From assembly GCA_018729555.1 (NCBI GenBank), contig JAHHQG010000025.1:186001-250000 (forward strand): DNA of 64,000 nt, in the 5' to 3' direction. Origin of the DNA: Clostridiales bacterium. Its GTDB lineage: Bacteria; Bacillota; Sulfobacillia; RBS10-35. Every line of letters begins with the position of its first letter. The first letter of the stretch is position 1. Below the pieces are notes generated by a model. The model was not told where the DNA came from. It did no database searches and saw only the letters and a program-made list of their open reading frames with translations. The translations under genes and the position numbers were made by a program. Below are positions 49,811-59,315 of the stretch, one piece after another.

Positions 49811-50787
49811 TGGCGGACCTTCCCCTGTGGCTGCAGTGGGTCCTCTGGGGGCTGTTGAAGGTCATCCTGGTGATGCTCTTTGTCACCGTCAACGCCATCA
49901 TCCTCATCTGGCTGGAACGGAAAGTGTCGGGCCATATCCAAAACCGCATGGGACCTCTCCGGGTGGGGGGGCCGGCGGGCATCCTCCAGTCCTTCGCCGA
50001 CATCATCAAGCTCCTCGCCAAGGAAGATTTCTTCCCCAGCCGGGGGGACAAGTGGGTCTGGTGGCTGGCCCCCTCGGTGGCCTTCGCCCCGGCCCTCCTG
50101 GTCTTCCTCGCCCTTCCCATCGGCCCAGGGCTGGTGGTCCAGGACCTGAACGTCGGCCTCCTTTTCATCGTGGCCATCACCAGCTTTACCGTCCTCTCCG
50201 TCTTCATGGCGGGATGGGGGTCCAACGATAAGTACTCCCTCATCGGGGCCATGCGGGCAGGCGCCCAGCTCTTCAGCTATGAGCTCCCCATGGTTCTGGC
50301 CCTTGTGGGGGTGGCCCTGGCGACGGGCACCCTCAACATCAGCGAGATCGTCGAGCGGCAAAAGGGGATGTGGCTCATCTTCCCCCAGTTCTTAGCCTTC
50401 CTGGTGTTCTACATCGGGTCCATCGCGGAGCTCAACCGGACGCCCTTTGACCTTGGGGAGGCGGAGTCGGAGCTGGTGGCAGGCTATCACACGGAGTACT
50501 CGGGGATCCGCTGGGCCATGTTCATGCTGGCGGAGTACACCAACCTCCTCACCAGCTCCATCCTGGTGAGCCTCATCTTCCTCGGCGGTTGGAACGGCCC
50601 CCTCCTTCCGGGGTGGCTGTGGGTGATCCTGAAGGCCTACCTCCTCATCTTCGTGGCCATGTGGATCCGCTGGACCCTCCCCAGGGTGCGGATCGACCAG
50701 CTGATGGATCTGGGCTGGAAGTTTCTCCTCCCCCTTTCCCTCGTCAACATCGCCCTGACGGGCGCCTACATGGCGGTGATGGCATGA
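49810..50787 (+). CDS. nuoH: NADH-quinone oxidoreductase subunit H
   Basis: 325-residue membrane subunit with eight helices connecting the peripheral arm to the pumps. IWLERKVSGHIQNRMGPLRVGG near residue 35, GSIAELNRTPFDLGEAESELVAGYHTEYSG (split over ~198-230) and RWTLPRVRIDQLM are signature blocks. Overlaps nuoI by ATGA. Confidence 0.97.
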   Translation: MADLPLWLQWVLWGLLKVILVMLFVTVNAIILIWLERKVSGHIQNRMGPLRVGGPAGILQSFADIIKLLAKEDFFPSRGDKWVWWLAPSVAFAPALLVFLALPIGPGLVVQDLNVGLLFIVAITSFTVLSVFMAGWGSNDKYSLIGAMRAGAQLFSYELPMVLALVGVALATGTLNISEIVERQKGMWLIFPQFLAFLVFYIGSIAELNRTPFDLGEAESELVAGYHTEYSGIRWAMFMLAEYTNLLTSSILVSLIFLGGWNGPLLPGWLWVILKAYLLIFVAMWIRWTLPRVRIDQLMDLGWKFLLPLSLVNIALTGAYMAVMA

Positions 50788-51278
50788 CAAAGAGACGGCT
50801 GAGCTTGCCGGCCTGGGTGCGGCGGACGGTGGTGTCCTTGGCCAAGGGCCACCGGGTGACCCTGGACCAGATGCTGCGCCGCCCCATCACCAACCTCTAC
50901 CCCGAAGAACCGGTTCCCCACTTCCCCGGCTTTCGCAGCATCCCCGTGCTGAAGGCCAACGAAGAGACGGGGAAGCTCAACTGCACCGCTTGCGGCCTCT
51001 GCGCCCGAAGCTGCCCACCTCAGATCATCTTCGTGGAGTCGGTGATCGGCGACGACGGCCGCCGCAAGCAGTGGCCCGCCTTCTTCAACCTGGACTTGAG
51101 CCGCTGCATGGTGTGCAACCTCTGCGTGGAAGCCTGCCCCTTCGACGCCCTGGAGATGGCGGCGGACAACGAGCTCTCCGCCTACGACGTGCGGGATCTC
51201 TTCTTCAACATGCATGAGCTGGCGGCCCTTTGGAAGACGTCGCCGGCGGTGCGGATCGCAGGGGGGCAGAAGATTTGA
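50784..51278 (+). CDS. nuoI: NADH-quinone oxidoreductase subunit I
   Basis: 164-residue ferredoxin-like subunit with two 4Fe-4S sites, CTACGLCARSCP (~70) and CMVCNLCVEACP (~111). In a complex without NuoEFG this subunit is the likely entry point for electrons from a soluble donor. ATG 50784 is inside the nuoH end. Confidence 0.97.
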   Translation: MTKRRLSLPAWVRRTVVSLAKGHRVTLDQMLRRPITNLYPEEPVPHFPGFRSIPVLKANEETGKLNCTACGLCARSCPPQIIFVESVIGDDGRRKQWPAFFNLDLSRCMVCNLCVEACPFDALEMAADNELSAYDVRDLFFNMHELAALWKTSPAVRIAGGQKI

Positions 51279-51853
51279 GCGCACAGATGGTGGCCTTCGG
51301 GCTTTTGGCGGGCCTCGTCCTTTACAGCGCCTATCGCGTCGCCACGGCACCCCTCATCACCCATGCGGCGCTCTTTTTGGCCCTCACCCTGGTGGGGGTG
51401 GCAGGGTTCTTTTTGATGCTGCAGGCGGAATTCCTGGCGGTAGTACAGATCCTGGTGTACGTAGGGGCCGTCATGACGGTGATCATTTTCGCCATCATGC
51501 TCTCGACCCCCGCCCTCATCCGCCCCAAAGAGCGGACCACCTTCATCCAGGAGATCCTTTCCCCCCGTTACGGAACGGTGCCCCTCCTGGTGGCGGGAGC
51601 CGTCACCGCGCTGATCCTCCTGGCCTACGGCACTGTGGCGTGGGGGCGGGTGCCCCTCACCTTCCAAGGGTCTCCCACCTTCCCGGGGGGATCCACCTCC
51701 CAGGGAACGGTGGCTCTTATCGGGGAAGCTCTCCTCACCCGCTACATCGTGCCCTTTGAGGTGGTCACCCTTTTGCTCCTGGCGGCCATGGTGGGGGCCA
51801 TCCTTTTGGCGGTGGAGAAAACCCGGCGAGAGGAGGATGAGGGCCGTGAGTGA
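51275..51853 (+). CDS. nuoJ: NADH-quinone oxidoreductase subunit J
   Basis: 192-residue membrane subunit with five helices. Conserved [26 protein letters not shown] near residue 50. TTG 51275 overlaps the nuoI stop (TTGA) and follows GGGGGG by eight bases. Overlaps nuoK by a few bases. Confidence 0.95.
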   Translation: MSAQMVAFGLLAGLVLYSAYRVATAPLITHAALFLALTLVGVAGFFLMLQAEFLAVVQILVYVGAVMTVIIFAIMLSTPALIRPKERTTFIQEILSPRYGTVPLLVAGAVTALILLAYGTVAWGRVPLTFQGSPTFPGGSTSQGTVALIGEALLTRYIVPFEVVTLLLLAAMVGAILLAVEKTRREEDEGRE

Positions 51854-52160
51854 CGTGCCGGTGGAGGCATACCTGGGGGTGGCGGCCCTGCTTTTCGGCC
51901 TGGGGCTTTTCACCGCCCTTCGGCGCACCAACGCCATCATGATCCTGATGGGCATCGAGCTGATGCTGAACGCCGTCAACCTCAACCTGGTGGCCTTTTC
52001 CCGCTACCTTCCCTCAGGGCTGGTGGACGGCCAGGTCTTTGCCGTATTTGTCATCACCGTGGCGGCGGCGGAGGCGGCCATCGGCCTTGGGATCATCTTG
52101 ATGTTGGCCCGCAAGCGCGGTTCGGTGGACGTGAGGGACTTTATGGAGCTGAAAGGCTGA
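51846..52160 (+). CDS. nuoK: NADH-quinone oxidoreductase subunit K
   Basis: 104-residue three-helix antiporter-type subunit. [25 protein letters not shown] contains the conserved membrane glutamate, and [13 protein letters not shown] the second. GTG 51846 is nine bases after AGGAGG; ATG 51837 is also in frame but abuts the Shine-Dalgarno. Confidence 0.95.
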   Translation: MSDVPVEAYLGVAALLFGLGLFTALRRTNAIMILMGIELMLNAVNLNLVAFSRYLPSGLVDGQVFAVFVITVAAAEAAIGLGIILMLARKRGSVDVRDFMELKG

Positions 52161-53986
52161 TGCAGTCGATGGCGTGGGCATGGTTGGTTCCCCTGCTTCC
52201 GTTGCTGGCCTACGGTTTGCAAGTCTTTTTCGCGCGGGGCGGAAAGCTCCTCACCTACCTCACCATCGCCCTTTTGGGCGCCTCCTTTCTCCTGAGCCTG
52301 GGGGTCCTCCGGGATGCCCTTCAAGGGGTGGAGATGGCCTGGAGCTGGCCCTGGCTCACCGTGGGGCCCTATACCGTCGAGATGGGCCTCCGGGTAGGAC
52401 CCCTCGAAGCCGCCATGATGGCCATGGTCACCTTCGTCAGCTTCATGGTGGAGGTCTACTCCGTGGGCTACATGGCGGAGGATGCCAAATGGAGCCGCTT
52501 TTTCGCCAACGTCCACCTCTTTGTGGCGGGCATGCTCATGGTGGTCATGGCCGACAATTTCCTCCTCTTCTTCGCCGGCTGGGAGATCATGGGCCTTTGC
52601 TCATACCTCCTCATCGGCCACTGGTATGAAGATCTTTCCAACGCCCGGGCCGCCAGCAAGTCCTTCCTGGTGACCCGCTTGGGGGACATCGGGTTTCTCA
52701 TCGGCATCTTCGTCCTCTTCGCCCATACCGGGACCCTCAACTTTCAGGCGGTGAACGAGGCGGCGGCCGCCTGGCCGCCGGCCCTGGCGACCCTGGTGGC
52801 CCTCCTCCTCTTCCTCGGGGCTGCAGGAAAGTCGGCCCAGTTTCCCCTCCACGTCTGGCTTCCCGATGCCATGGCCGGCCCCACGCCCGTCTCGGCCCTC
52901 ATCCACGCTGCCACCATGGTGGCGGCGGGGGTCTTCCTGGTGGCCCGCACCTACCCCATCTTCGTGGCATCGGGGACGGCCCTTTGGGTGGTGGCCCTTA
53001 TCGGCGGTCTGACGGCCTTCATGGCCGCCACCATCGCCACGGTGCAAACGGACATCAAGAAGACCCTGGCCTATTCCACCATTTCGCAGCTGGGCTACAT
53101 GATGCTGAGCTTAGGGCTCTTCGGGTACGGAGCGGCCCTCTTCCACCTCCTCGCCCACGCCTTCTTCAAGGCCCTCCTCTTCCTCGGTTCGGGGAGCGTC
53201 ATCCACGGCCTCCAAGGGGAGCAGGACATGCACCGCATGGGGGGCCTCTGGCGAAAGATGCCTTGGACGGCCCTTACCTTCATCCTGGGCGGAGCGGCTT
53301 TGGCGGGCATCCCGCCGCTGGCAGGGTATTTTTCCAAGGAGGCCATCCTCCACGACGCCTCGGCCGTTTCGCCGGGCCTCACCTGGCTGGGGATCGCCAC
53401 GGCGGGCATCACCGCCTATTACGTGACTCGGATGATCTGGCTCACCTTCTTCGGCCGGCCGCGGCAGAAGGAACTCTATGACCATGCCCACGAATCCTCC
53501 TGGGTCATGCTCCTTCCCCTGATCCTCCTGGCGGTGCCCACCGTCCTTTTCGGCTGGCTGGAGGAACCCCTTCTGGCCTTCCTTCAGGCGCCCCTCGCCC
53601 CGGGGGCCGCCGGGTATGTGACCCTGGCCACCCTTTCCGTGACGGCAGGGGGCGTCCTGGCGGGGCTGGTCCTTTACGCCTCCGATCCCCTGGTGCGCCG
53701 GCAGCTTCTTTCGGCCCTCAGGCCCCTTTACGTCTTCCTCAAGGAGAAGTGGTACTGGGATTACCTCACGGTGGCCTTCACGGGCCTGGGGCTGGCCCTG
53801 GGATGGCTGGCGGCTGTGGTGGACCGGTACGTCATCGACGGTGTCGTCAACGGGCTGGCGTGGCTTTCCGGGCAGCTGGGGCAGCTCAGCCGGCGGTGGG
53901 CCACGGGGGACGGCCAGGCCTATATCCTCGCCATGGCCCTGGCCCTCCTGGCAGGCCTGGCCCTCTATCTTGGGATGGGGAGCTGA
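52160..53986 (+). CDS. nuoL: NADH-quinone oxidoreductase subunit L
   Basis: 608-residue antiporter-like proton-pumping subunit with its lateral helix at the C-terminus. FFAGWEIMGLCSYLLIGHW near residue 135, FPLHVWLPDAMAGPTPVSALIHAATMV near 230 and TIATVQTDIKKTLAYSTISQLGYM near 290 are intact. Shares one base with the nuoK stop. Confidence 0.97.
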   Translation: MQSMAWAWLVPLLPLLAYGLQVFFARGGKLLTYLTIALLGASFLLSLGVLRDALQGVEMAWSWPWLTVGPYTVEMGLRVGPLEAAMMAMVTFVSFMVEVYSVGYMAEDAKWSRFFANVHLFVAGMLMVVMADNFLLFFAGWEIMGLCSYLLIGHWYEDLSNARAASKSFLVTRLGDIGFLIGIFVLFAHTGTLNFQAVNEAAAAWPPALATLVALLLFLGAAGKSAQFPLHVWLPDAMAGPTPVSALIHAATMVAAGVFLVARTYPIFVASGTALWVVALIGGLTAFMAATIATVQTDIKKTLAYSTISQLGYMMLSLGLFGYGAALFHLLAHAFFKALLFLGSGSVIHGLQGEQDMHRMGGLWRKMPWTALTFILGGAALAGIPPLAGYFSKEAILHDASAVSPGLTWLGIATAGITAYYVTRMIWLTFFGRPRQKELYDHAHESSWVMLLPLILLAVPTVLFGWLEEPLLAFLQAPLAPGAAGYVTLATLSVTAGGVLAGLVLYASDPLVRRQLLSALRPLYVFLKEKWYWDYLTVAFTGLGLALGWLAAVVDRYVIDGVVNGLAWLSGQLGQLSRRWATGDGQAYILAMALALLAGLALYLGMGS

Positions 53987-53989
53987 GGT

Positions 53990-55474
53990 ATGAGCATGAT
54001 GCCGCTTTTGTCCCTCATCGTCTGGTCACCGGTGGTGGGGGCGCTGATCCTCCTCTTGTTGCCTTCCCACCAGGTGAAGGCCCTCCGGGCCGTGGCCACG
54101 GCCTTTATGGCCATCCCCCTTCTGGGGGTGGCGGTGGCCCTGGCGTCGTGGGCGGCCGGGGGGATGGACGGCACCTCCCTGGGGTGGGTGGAAAAGGTCC
54201 GGTGGATGCCGTCCCTGGGCATCTCCTACTACCTGGGGGTGGATGGCCTCAGCCTGGCCCTCCTGGCCTTGGCCGCCCTCATCGGGGTGGTGGCGGCCAT
54301 CGCCAGCTACGGCATCGACCACCGGGCCAAGGAATACTTCGTCGCCCTTCTTTTGATGCAGACGGGGGTCCTGGGGGTCTTTTCCGCCCAGGATCTCATC
54401 CTCTTCTACTTCTTCTGGGAACTGAGCCTCATCCCCATGTACTTCATCATCAGCATCTGGGGCCACGGCCGGAAGGAATACTCGGCCATCAAGTTCATCA
54501 TCTACACCATGGTGGCCAGCCTCATCATGCTGGTGGGGATCCTGGCCCTCTACTTCCTCACCGGCGCCCGCACCTTCGCCATCCCTGAGCTGGTGCAGCT
54601 GGGAGGCGCCCTCCCCTTCCGGTGGCAGCTCTGGCTCTTCGCGGCCTTCTTCCTGGGCTTTGCCGTCAAGGTGCCCGTGTGGCCCCTGCACACCTGGCTC
54701 CCCGACGCCCACGTGGATGCCCCCACCCCGGGAAGCGTGGTCCTGGCAGCGGTGCTCCTGAAGCTGGGGGCCTACGGCCTCATCCGCATCGCCTTCCCCG
54801 CTTTCCCGGCGGCCTTCCATCACTGGCAGGGGCTCCTGGCCCTCCTGGGGGTGGTGGGGATCGTCTACGGGGCTTTGACGGCCCTGGGGCAGCGGGATCT
54901 AAAGAAGCTCATCGCCTACTCTTCGGTGAGCCACATGGGCTTTGTGCTTCTAGGGTTTGCCGCCGCTACACCGCTGGCCATCACGGGGGCCGTCTTTCAG
55001 ATGATCTCCCACGGCCTCATCGCCGCCATGCTCTTCCTCATGGCGGGGGTGTTCCTGGATCGGTTCCACACCCGGGATATGCAAGCCTTCAGCGGCCTCT
55101 ACACCCTGATGCCCGTGGGGAGTACCTTCATGGCCCTGGCGGCCTTTGCCAATTTGGGGCTGCCTTTCCTCTCGGGCTTTATCGCGGAGTTCTTCACCCT
55201 CCTGGGGGCCTACCCGGTGTTCCCCCAGCTGGTGTGGATCGCCGCAGGAGCCCTTTTGCTGACGGCGGCCTTCAACATCTACATGATGCAGCGGATCCTC
55301 ATGGGGAAACCCCGCTGGGAGCATGAGGGGATTCCCGATGTGACGCCCCGGGAGCTCACCTCCCTCGTTCCTCTGGCGGCCCTGGTGGTGGTGCTGGGGG
55401 TTCTGCCCTTCCTGGCGGTGAACCTCTATGAGGGTCCGGTGCTGAAGATCATGGCCCGCTTGGGGGGATTTTAG
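53990..55474 (+). CDS. nuoM: NADH-quinone oxidoreductase subunit M
   Basis: 494-residue antiporter-like pump. LFYFFWELSLIPMYFIISIWG near residue 138, VWPLHTWLPDAHVDAPTPGSVVLA near 230, and ALGQRDLKKLIAYSSVSHMGF near 300. Three bases after nuoL. Confidence 0.97.
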   Translation: MSMMPLLSLIVWSPVVGALILLLLPSHQVKALRAVATAFMAIPLLGVAVALASWAAGGMDGTSLGWVEKVRWMPSLGISYYLGVDGLSLALLALAALIGVVAAIASYGIDHRAKEYFVALLLMQTGVLGVFSAQDLILFYFFWELSLIPMYFIISIWGHGRKEYSAIKFIIYTMVASLIMLVGILALYFLTGARTFAIPELVQLGGALPFRWQLWLFAAFFLGFAVKVPVWPLHTWLPDAHVDAPTPGSVVLAAVLLKLGAYGLIRIAFPAFPAAFHHWQGLLALLGVVGIVYGALTALGQRDLKKLIAYSSVSHMGFVLLGFAAATPLAITGAVFQMISHGLIAAMLFLMAGVFLDRFHTRDMQAFSGLYTLMPVGSTFMALAAFANLGLPFLSGFIAEFFTLLGAYPVFPQLVWIAAGALLLTAAFNIYMMQRILMGKPRWEHEGIPDVTPRELTSLVPLAALVVVLGVLPFLAVNLYEGPVLKIMARLGGF

Positions 55475-56917
55475 GTGTATAACTTCCATGCCATCTGGCC
55501 GGAGATGATCCTGGCGGCCGCCGGGGTGATCTTCCTCCTGCTGGCCGTCTCCCGGCGGGTCCAGCAGGCCCGCCTGGCCCATTTCTTGGCCTTGGCGGCG
55601 TCCGTGGTGGCCCTGGCCCTTCTCCCGTACAGCGTCCATTCCGCTAATGGGCCGACCCTCTCCGGCATGGTCCTCGTGGATGGGGTGGGGAGCTTTCTCC
55701 GGGCGGCCCTCCTCTTGGGTCTTGCCCTTTTAATCCTCCTGGCGGGCCGCTATGTGGAGGCCCAAAAGATCCCCGTCTGGGAGTTTTACAGCCTCGTCCT
55801 CATCGCCACGGCAGGATCCTCCTTCATGGTGTCGGCGGGGGATATGATCAGCTTTTACATCGGGTTTGAGACCCTCTCCCTGGCCTCCTACGCCCTGGCG
55901 GGCCTTCTTCGGGAAAACCGCTTCTCCATGGAAGCATCCCTGAAGTTCTTCTTGAACGGGGCGGTGGCTTCGGCCTTCCTCCTCTTCGGCCTTTCCCTGG
56001 CTTACGGCCTTACGGGCACCACGGCCCTGGGGCCCATGGCCATGGCCCTGGGGGAAGGCCCTTGGGAAGGAGGGGCTGGGCTTCTTCCCACGGTGGCCCT
56101 TCTCTTCGTCCTGGGGGGCATCGCCTTTAAGATGGCGGTGGCGCCCTTCCACCTGTGGGCCCCCGACGTCTATCAGGGGGCGCCCACGGCCGTTACGGCC
56201 TTCCTCTCCTTCATCTCCAAAACAGGGGCCCTGGGCGGATTTGTGCGGGTCATCATGGAGGGGTTCGGTCCTTTGGGCGGGGAGTGGCAGGGCTTGGTGG
56301 CCGTCCTGGCGGCCTTCACCATGACGGTGGGGAACGTGGCGGCCCTCTGGCAGACGAACCTCAAGCGGCTCCTCGCTTACTCCTCCATCGCCCATGCAGG
56401 GTATATCCTGGCGGCCCTGGCCTTGGGGCCGGCCTTGGGGTTGCAGCCCCTTCTCTTCTACGTCCTGGCCTACCTCTTCATGACCCTGGGCGCCTTTGGC
56501 GGCATCATGGTCTTCTCGTCCCGGGGCGAAGGGGAGGATCTTAAGGATCTCCACGGGCTTTGGCGCCGCTCCCCGCTCCTGGCCGGGGCCCTCACCATCT
56601 TCTTCCTCTCCCTCCTGGGGATCCCCTTCACCGCCGGGTTTATGGCGAAGCTCTTGGTCATCCGCGCTTTGGTGGAAGGCCATCAGGTATGGCTGGCCGT
56701 CTTCATCGCCGTCAACACGGCCATCTCGGCCTACTATTACTTCCTCCCCATCAAGGCCATGTACCTGAGGCCCGCCCCAGAAGAGCGGCCCGGAAGGGTC
56801 TCGGTGGACCTCTGGTCGGGCTTGGCTCTGTTGGTGGCGGTGGCCGGGGTCTTCTGGTTGGGGACCCTTCCCGAAAGCGGCCTCAGCTGGTCCCTCCTGG
56901 CGGTGTGGGGACGTTAG
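55475..56917 (+). CDS. nuoN: NADH-quinone oxidoreductase subunit N
   Basis: 480-residue antiporter-like pump, last gene of the operon. FYIGFETLSLASYALAGLLRE near residue 125, APFHLWAPDVYQGAPTAVTAF near 223 and WQTNLKRLLAYSSIAHAGYI near 290. GTG 55475 directly follows the nuoM stop. Convergent with, and overlapping by four bases, the rraA-like fragment; no terminator is seen. Confidence 0.96.
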   Translation: MYNFHAIWPEMILAAAGVIFLLLAVSRRVQQARLAHFLALAASVVALALLPYSVHSANGPTLSGMVLVDGVGSFLRAALLLGLALLILLAGRYVEAQKIPVWEFYSLVLIATAGSSFMVSAGDMISFYIGFETLSLASYALAGLLRENRFSMEASLKFFLNGAVASAFLLFGLSLAYGLTGTTALGPMAMALGEGPWEGGAGLLPTVALLFVLGGIAFKMAVAPFHLWAPDVYQGAPTAVTAFLSFISKTGALGGFVRVIMEGFGPLGGEWQGLVAVLAAFTMTVGNVAALWQTNLKRLLAYSSIAHAGYILAALALGPALGLQPLLFYVLAYLFMTLGAFGGIMVFSSRGEGEDLKDLHGLWRRSPLLAGALTIFFLSLLGIPFTAGFMAKLLVIRALVEGHQVWLAVFIAVNTAISAYYYFLPIKAMYLRPAPEERPGRVSVDLWSGLALLVAVAGVFWLGTLPESGLSWSLLAVWGR

Positions 56918-57339
56918 AGATGGCCGAAGGTCTCCAGGGCCTTTAAGAGGGGCATCCCCTTCCGGATCGCCTCCCGGGCCTCGTTTTCCCGGCTCATGGC
57001 CTCCTGGGCCCGCTGGGCCACCTCGGGCGCCAGCTCTTGAGGGATGACCAGGAGGCCGTCTTCGTCCCCCACCACCCAGTCACCGGGGCGGATGATGACC
57101 TTGGGGGAAAGGCCTCCGGGGAGGGCCACCGCCTCGCCGACGCCTTCCACCCGCCAGCGCCCGATGGCCTGGGCGGGGGTGCGGTAGCGGGTGAAGATGG
57201 GCATGGGGAGCTTTTTCAAAAAGGCCACATCCCTGACGCCCCCGTCCACCACCACCCCTGCCGCGCCCCGGAGGGCCATGGCCTGGGCCAGAAGGTCGCC
57301 GAAGCAGCAGACGCCGTGGATGTCCGTTCCGCAACTCAT
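56914..57339 (-). pseudogene. RraA-like gene, C-terminal part (split by an insertion)
   Basis: About 141 codons matching the C-terminal two thirds of the RraA/4-hydroxy-4-methyl-2-oxoglutarate aldolase-like family: CFGDLLAQAMALRGAAGVVVDGGVRD and VIIRPGDWVVGDEDGLLVIP. The frame continues a few codons into the inserted element with no homologous N-terminus. The missing part lies at 59316-59537, across the element. The two halves fit with few or no residues missing, so the gene was intact before insertion. Confidence 0.88.
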
Positions 57340-57480
57340 AGACAAATATCCCAACGGGATACCGTCCGGTTGCTTCCTGCTTCGTCGGCGGGGTGCTCGT
57401 AGACCGGGTTTTCCCGTTCCGCCGCAGAGCCCGTCTCCACAGGCGTCACTTCCCGCGGAACTCGCGGTAGAGCAGCCTAC
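57340..57480 (-). ncRNA. Predicted TnpB-associated guide RNA (omega RNA)
   Basis: The non-coding stretch between the tnpB stop and the element end, with a terminal 6-bp hairpin TATCCC/GGGATA, is where TnpB systems place the reRNA/omega RNA scaffold; its guide would be the ~16-20 bases just outside the element, starting near 57339 and running into the RraA-like fragment. Based on known TnpB biology and position only; the RNA's 5' end probably lies inside tnpB. Confidence 0.35.
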
Positions 57481-58700
57481 ACGCCGGCTGCCAGGGCGAA
57501 CTTGAGTAGATTCTTGGCCGCGTTCTCGTCCCGGTCGTGAGGCGCGCCGCACGCCGGACACGTCCACGCCCGGACAGAAAGCGATAGTTCCGAAAGAACG
57601 TGGCCGCAGGAAGAGCACGTCTTCGACGTCGGTTCATAGCGGTTCACCTTCACGATGCATACACCCCGAAGCTTGGCTTTCGCTTCGAGGAACGCCTGGA
57701 AGGTACCCCAGCCGACGTCGGTGATATGCCGCGCGAGGCGGTCGTTCTTCAGCATCCCGGCGATGTTTAAATCCTCGATGGCCATCACCGGATGTGTCCG
57801 GACGAGTTCGGTCGTGAGCTTGTGGAGGAAGTCCAGCCGGATGTTTCGAATCCGACGGTGGAGCCTGGCAATCTGTAGGCGGATCTTTTCGTAGTTCCTT
57901 GTGCGCCGCTTGAGTTTCCCGTCTTCCGCCCGCTCACCCCGGCGGGAAAGGCGCCGCTGGAGTCTTCGCAGTCGGCGAAGCGCCTTCCCGAGCGGTTTGG
58001 GCGTCCCAACTTTCCGAGCCGTCCCCGCTTCGTCCGCGATCGTGGCGAACGCCTCGAGGCCCACGTCGATCCCCGCCGCCGACCCCTTCGGCGGAATCGG
58101 ATCGGGAATGTCTTCTTCCACCGTGAGGCTCACGAACCACCGATCGGCCTCGCGGCTCACAGTGGCGTGAAGAATGCGCCCTTGCGGAAGATACCTACGC
58201 ACGGCACCACTCTTCTTCCGGCGGATGGGCTTTTCTTTGAGGCGGAGGGCGCCGATCCTGGGCAGCACGATGTGGCGCGCTTTACCGGGATGGCGCCGGT
58301 CTTCGCCGTCCAGAAGGAGCCGGATCGTACCTCTGCTGTTCTCCAGCCTGAAGCTGTCCCGCCGGTGGTGTTTGCGGCGGAACTTGGGATAGCCGACTTT
58401 GCGACCGGACTTGAGCCCGCGAAAGAAGTTTTTGAACGCCTTTTCCAGATCCCGAAGCGCTTCCTGCGGCGCCCATTTGGACACTTCGTACATCCACGGG
58501 AAGTCCGTCTTCTTGAGGCGGTTCAGTTCCCGGTGGAGTTCGATCGCATTTGTGGTGCGGCCTTCTTTTTCGTAGATCTCGATCCACCGCGCGAGGCCCC
58601 AGTTGTAGGCGAAGCGGGCGGCCCCGGCGTGCTTGGCGAGAAGGATGCGTTGTTCCGTGTTGGGATCGAGCTCGTACCGGTAGGCTCTATGGATCTTCAC
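57477..58700 (-). CDS. tnpB: RNA-guided nuclease TnpB
   Basis: 407 residues, full length. N-terminal YRYELDPNTEQRILLAKHAGAARFAYNW-type helical domain (spread over ~7-35). RuvC residues are all present: D212 in GIDVG, E309 in AIEDLN and D391 in HDRDENAAKN. A four-cysteine zinc ribbon (CSSC at 362-365, CPAC at 381-384) sits between the last two. GTG start overlaps the end of tnpA, with GGAGG fourteen bases upstream. Nothing indicates inactivation. TnpB cleaves DNA under omega-RNA guidance and helps retain the element. Confidence 0.95.
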   Translation of the reverse strand: MKIHRAYRYELDPNTEQRILLAKHAGAARFAYNWGLARWIEIYEKEGRTTNAIELHRELNRLKKTDFPWMYEVSKWAPQEALRDLEKAFKNFFRGLKSGRKVGYPKFRRKHHRRDSFRLENSRGTIRLLLDGEDRRHPGKARHIVLPRIGALRLKEKPIRRKKSGAVRRYLPQGRILHATVSREADRWFVSLTVEEDIPDPIPPKGSAAGIDVGLEAFATIADEAGTARKVGTPKPLGKALRRLRRLQRRLSRRGERAEDGKLKRRTRNYEKIRLQIARLHRRIRNIRLDFLHKLTTELVRTHPVMAIEDLNIAGMLKNDRLARHITDVGWGTFQAFLEAKAKLRGVCIVKVNRYEPTSKTCSSCGHVLSELSLSVRAWTCPACGAPHDRDENAAKNLLKFALAAGV

Positions 58701-59266
58701 GTTGCAGCGCCTCCAGTGCCTTTTTTGCCCGGCGTCTCGCGGAAGGCCTGCCGTACAGACGGGCAGCGAGGGACGTGAGCACTTCGGTCACATCGCGCAC
58801 CAGATCGTCATCCACCTCTCTTTCTTCGACCACCAGAATCCTTCGCCCCTGCGCCCGAAGGGCAGCGTCGATGAATTCAAAGCCGAAGCGCGTGAGCCGG
58901 CCCCGGTGTTCCACCACGATCGTCGTCACGTTTGGATCGGAAAGAAGCTTCAAAAGTTCTTTCCGCCTGCCGTTCAAGCCGGACCCGACTTCCTTGACCG
59001 TCTTTCCGACCGAAAGGCCCTGGGCATTGGCGAATTCGAGAAGCCTCACCACACCTGCCTTGCCAGATCGGCCTTCTGATCGGAAGACGACACCCGGGCG
59101 TAGAGGGCGACGAGGCCTTTCTTGGGTGCTTCGGGTTCGTGGACGAGGATCGTACCCGAGGGAGTGATTTCGAACGGCACGGGCATTTTGCCCCTTTGAC
59201 CCAGCGCCATGCCGTCTTATAGGTGATGCCGCGCTTTTTGGCCCATTCGCTGAGTTTCATAGGCAT
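58687..59266 (-). pseudogene. tnpA: IS607-type serine recombinase TnpA, frameshifted twice
   Basis: Read in three frames the family sequence is complete: MKLSEWAKKRGITYKTAWRW (helix-turn-helix), then after an A run at 59186-59189 the frame changes to MPVPFEITPSGTILV ... LYARVSSSDQKADLARQV (catalytic Ser region), then near 59050-59058 it changes again to VVRLLEFANAQG ... TTIVVEHRGRLTRFGFEF. Adding one A at the first site and one base (or removing two) at the second restores the protein. The element therefore lacks a working recombinase in this copy. Confidence 0.85.
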
Positions 59267-59315
59267 ATTTTACCAGAAAACAGAACAACGATCAATCGTA
59301 TTTTCAGCTGCTGTC

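Noticed and set aside
57477-58700. TnpB considered as a Cas12-like CRISPR effector
   Set aside because: At 407 residues, in an IS607 arrangement and with no repeat array nearby, it is a transposon TnpB, not a CRISPR effector.
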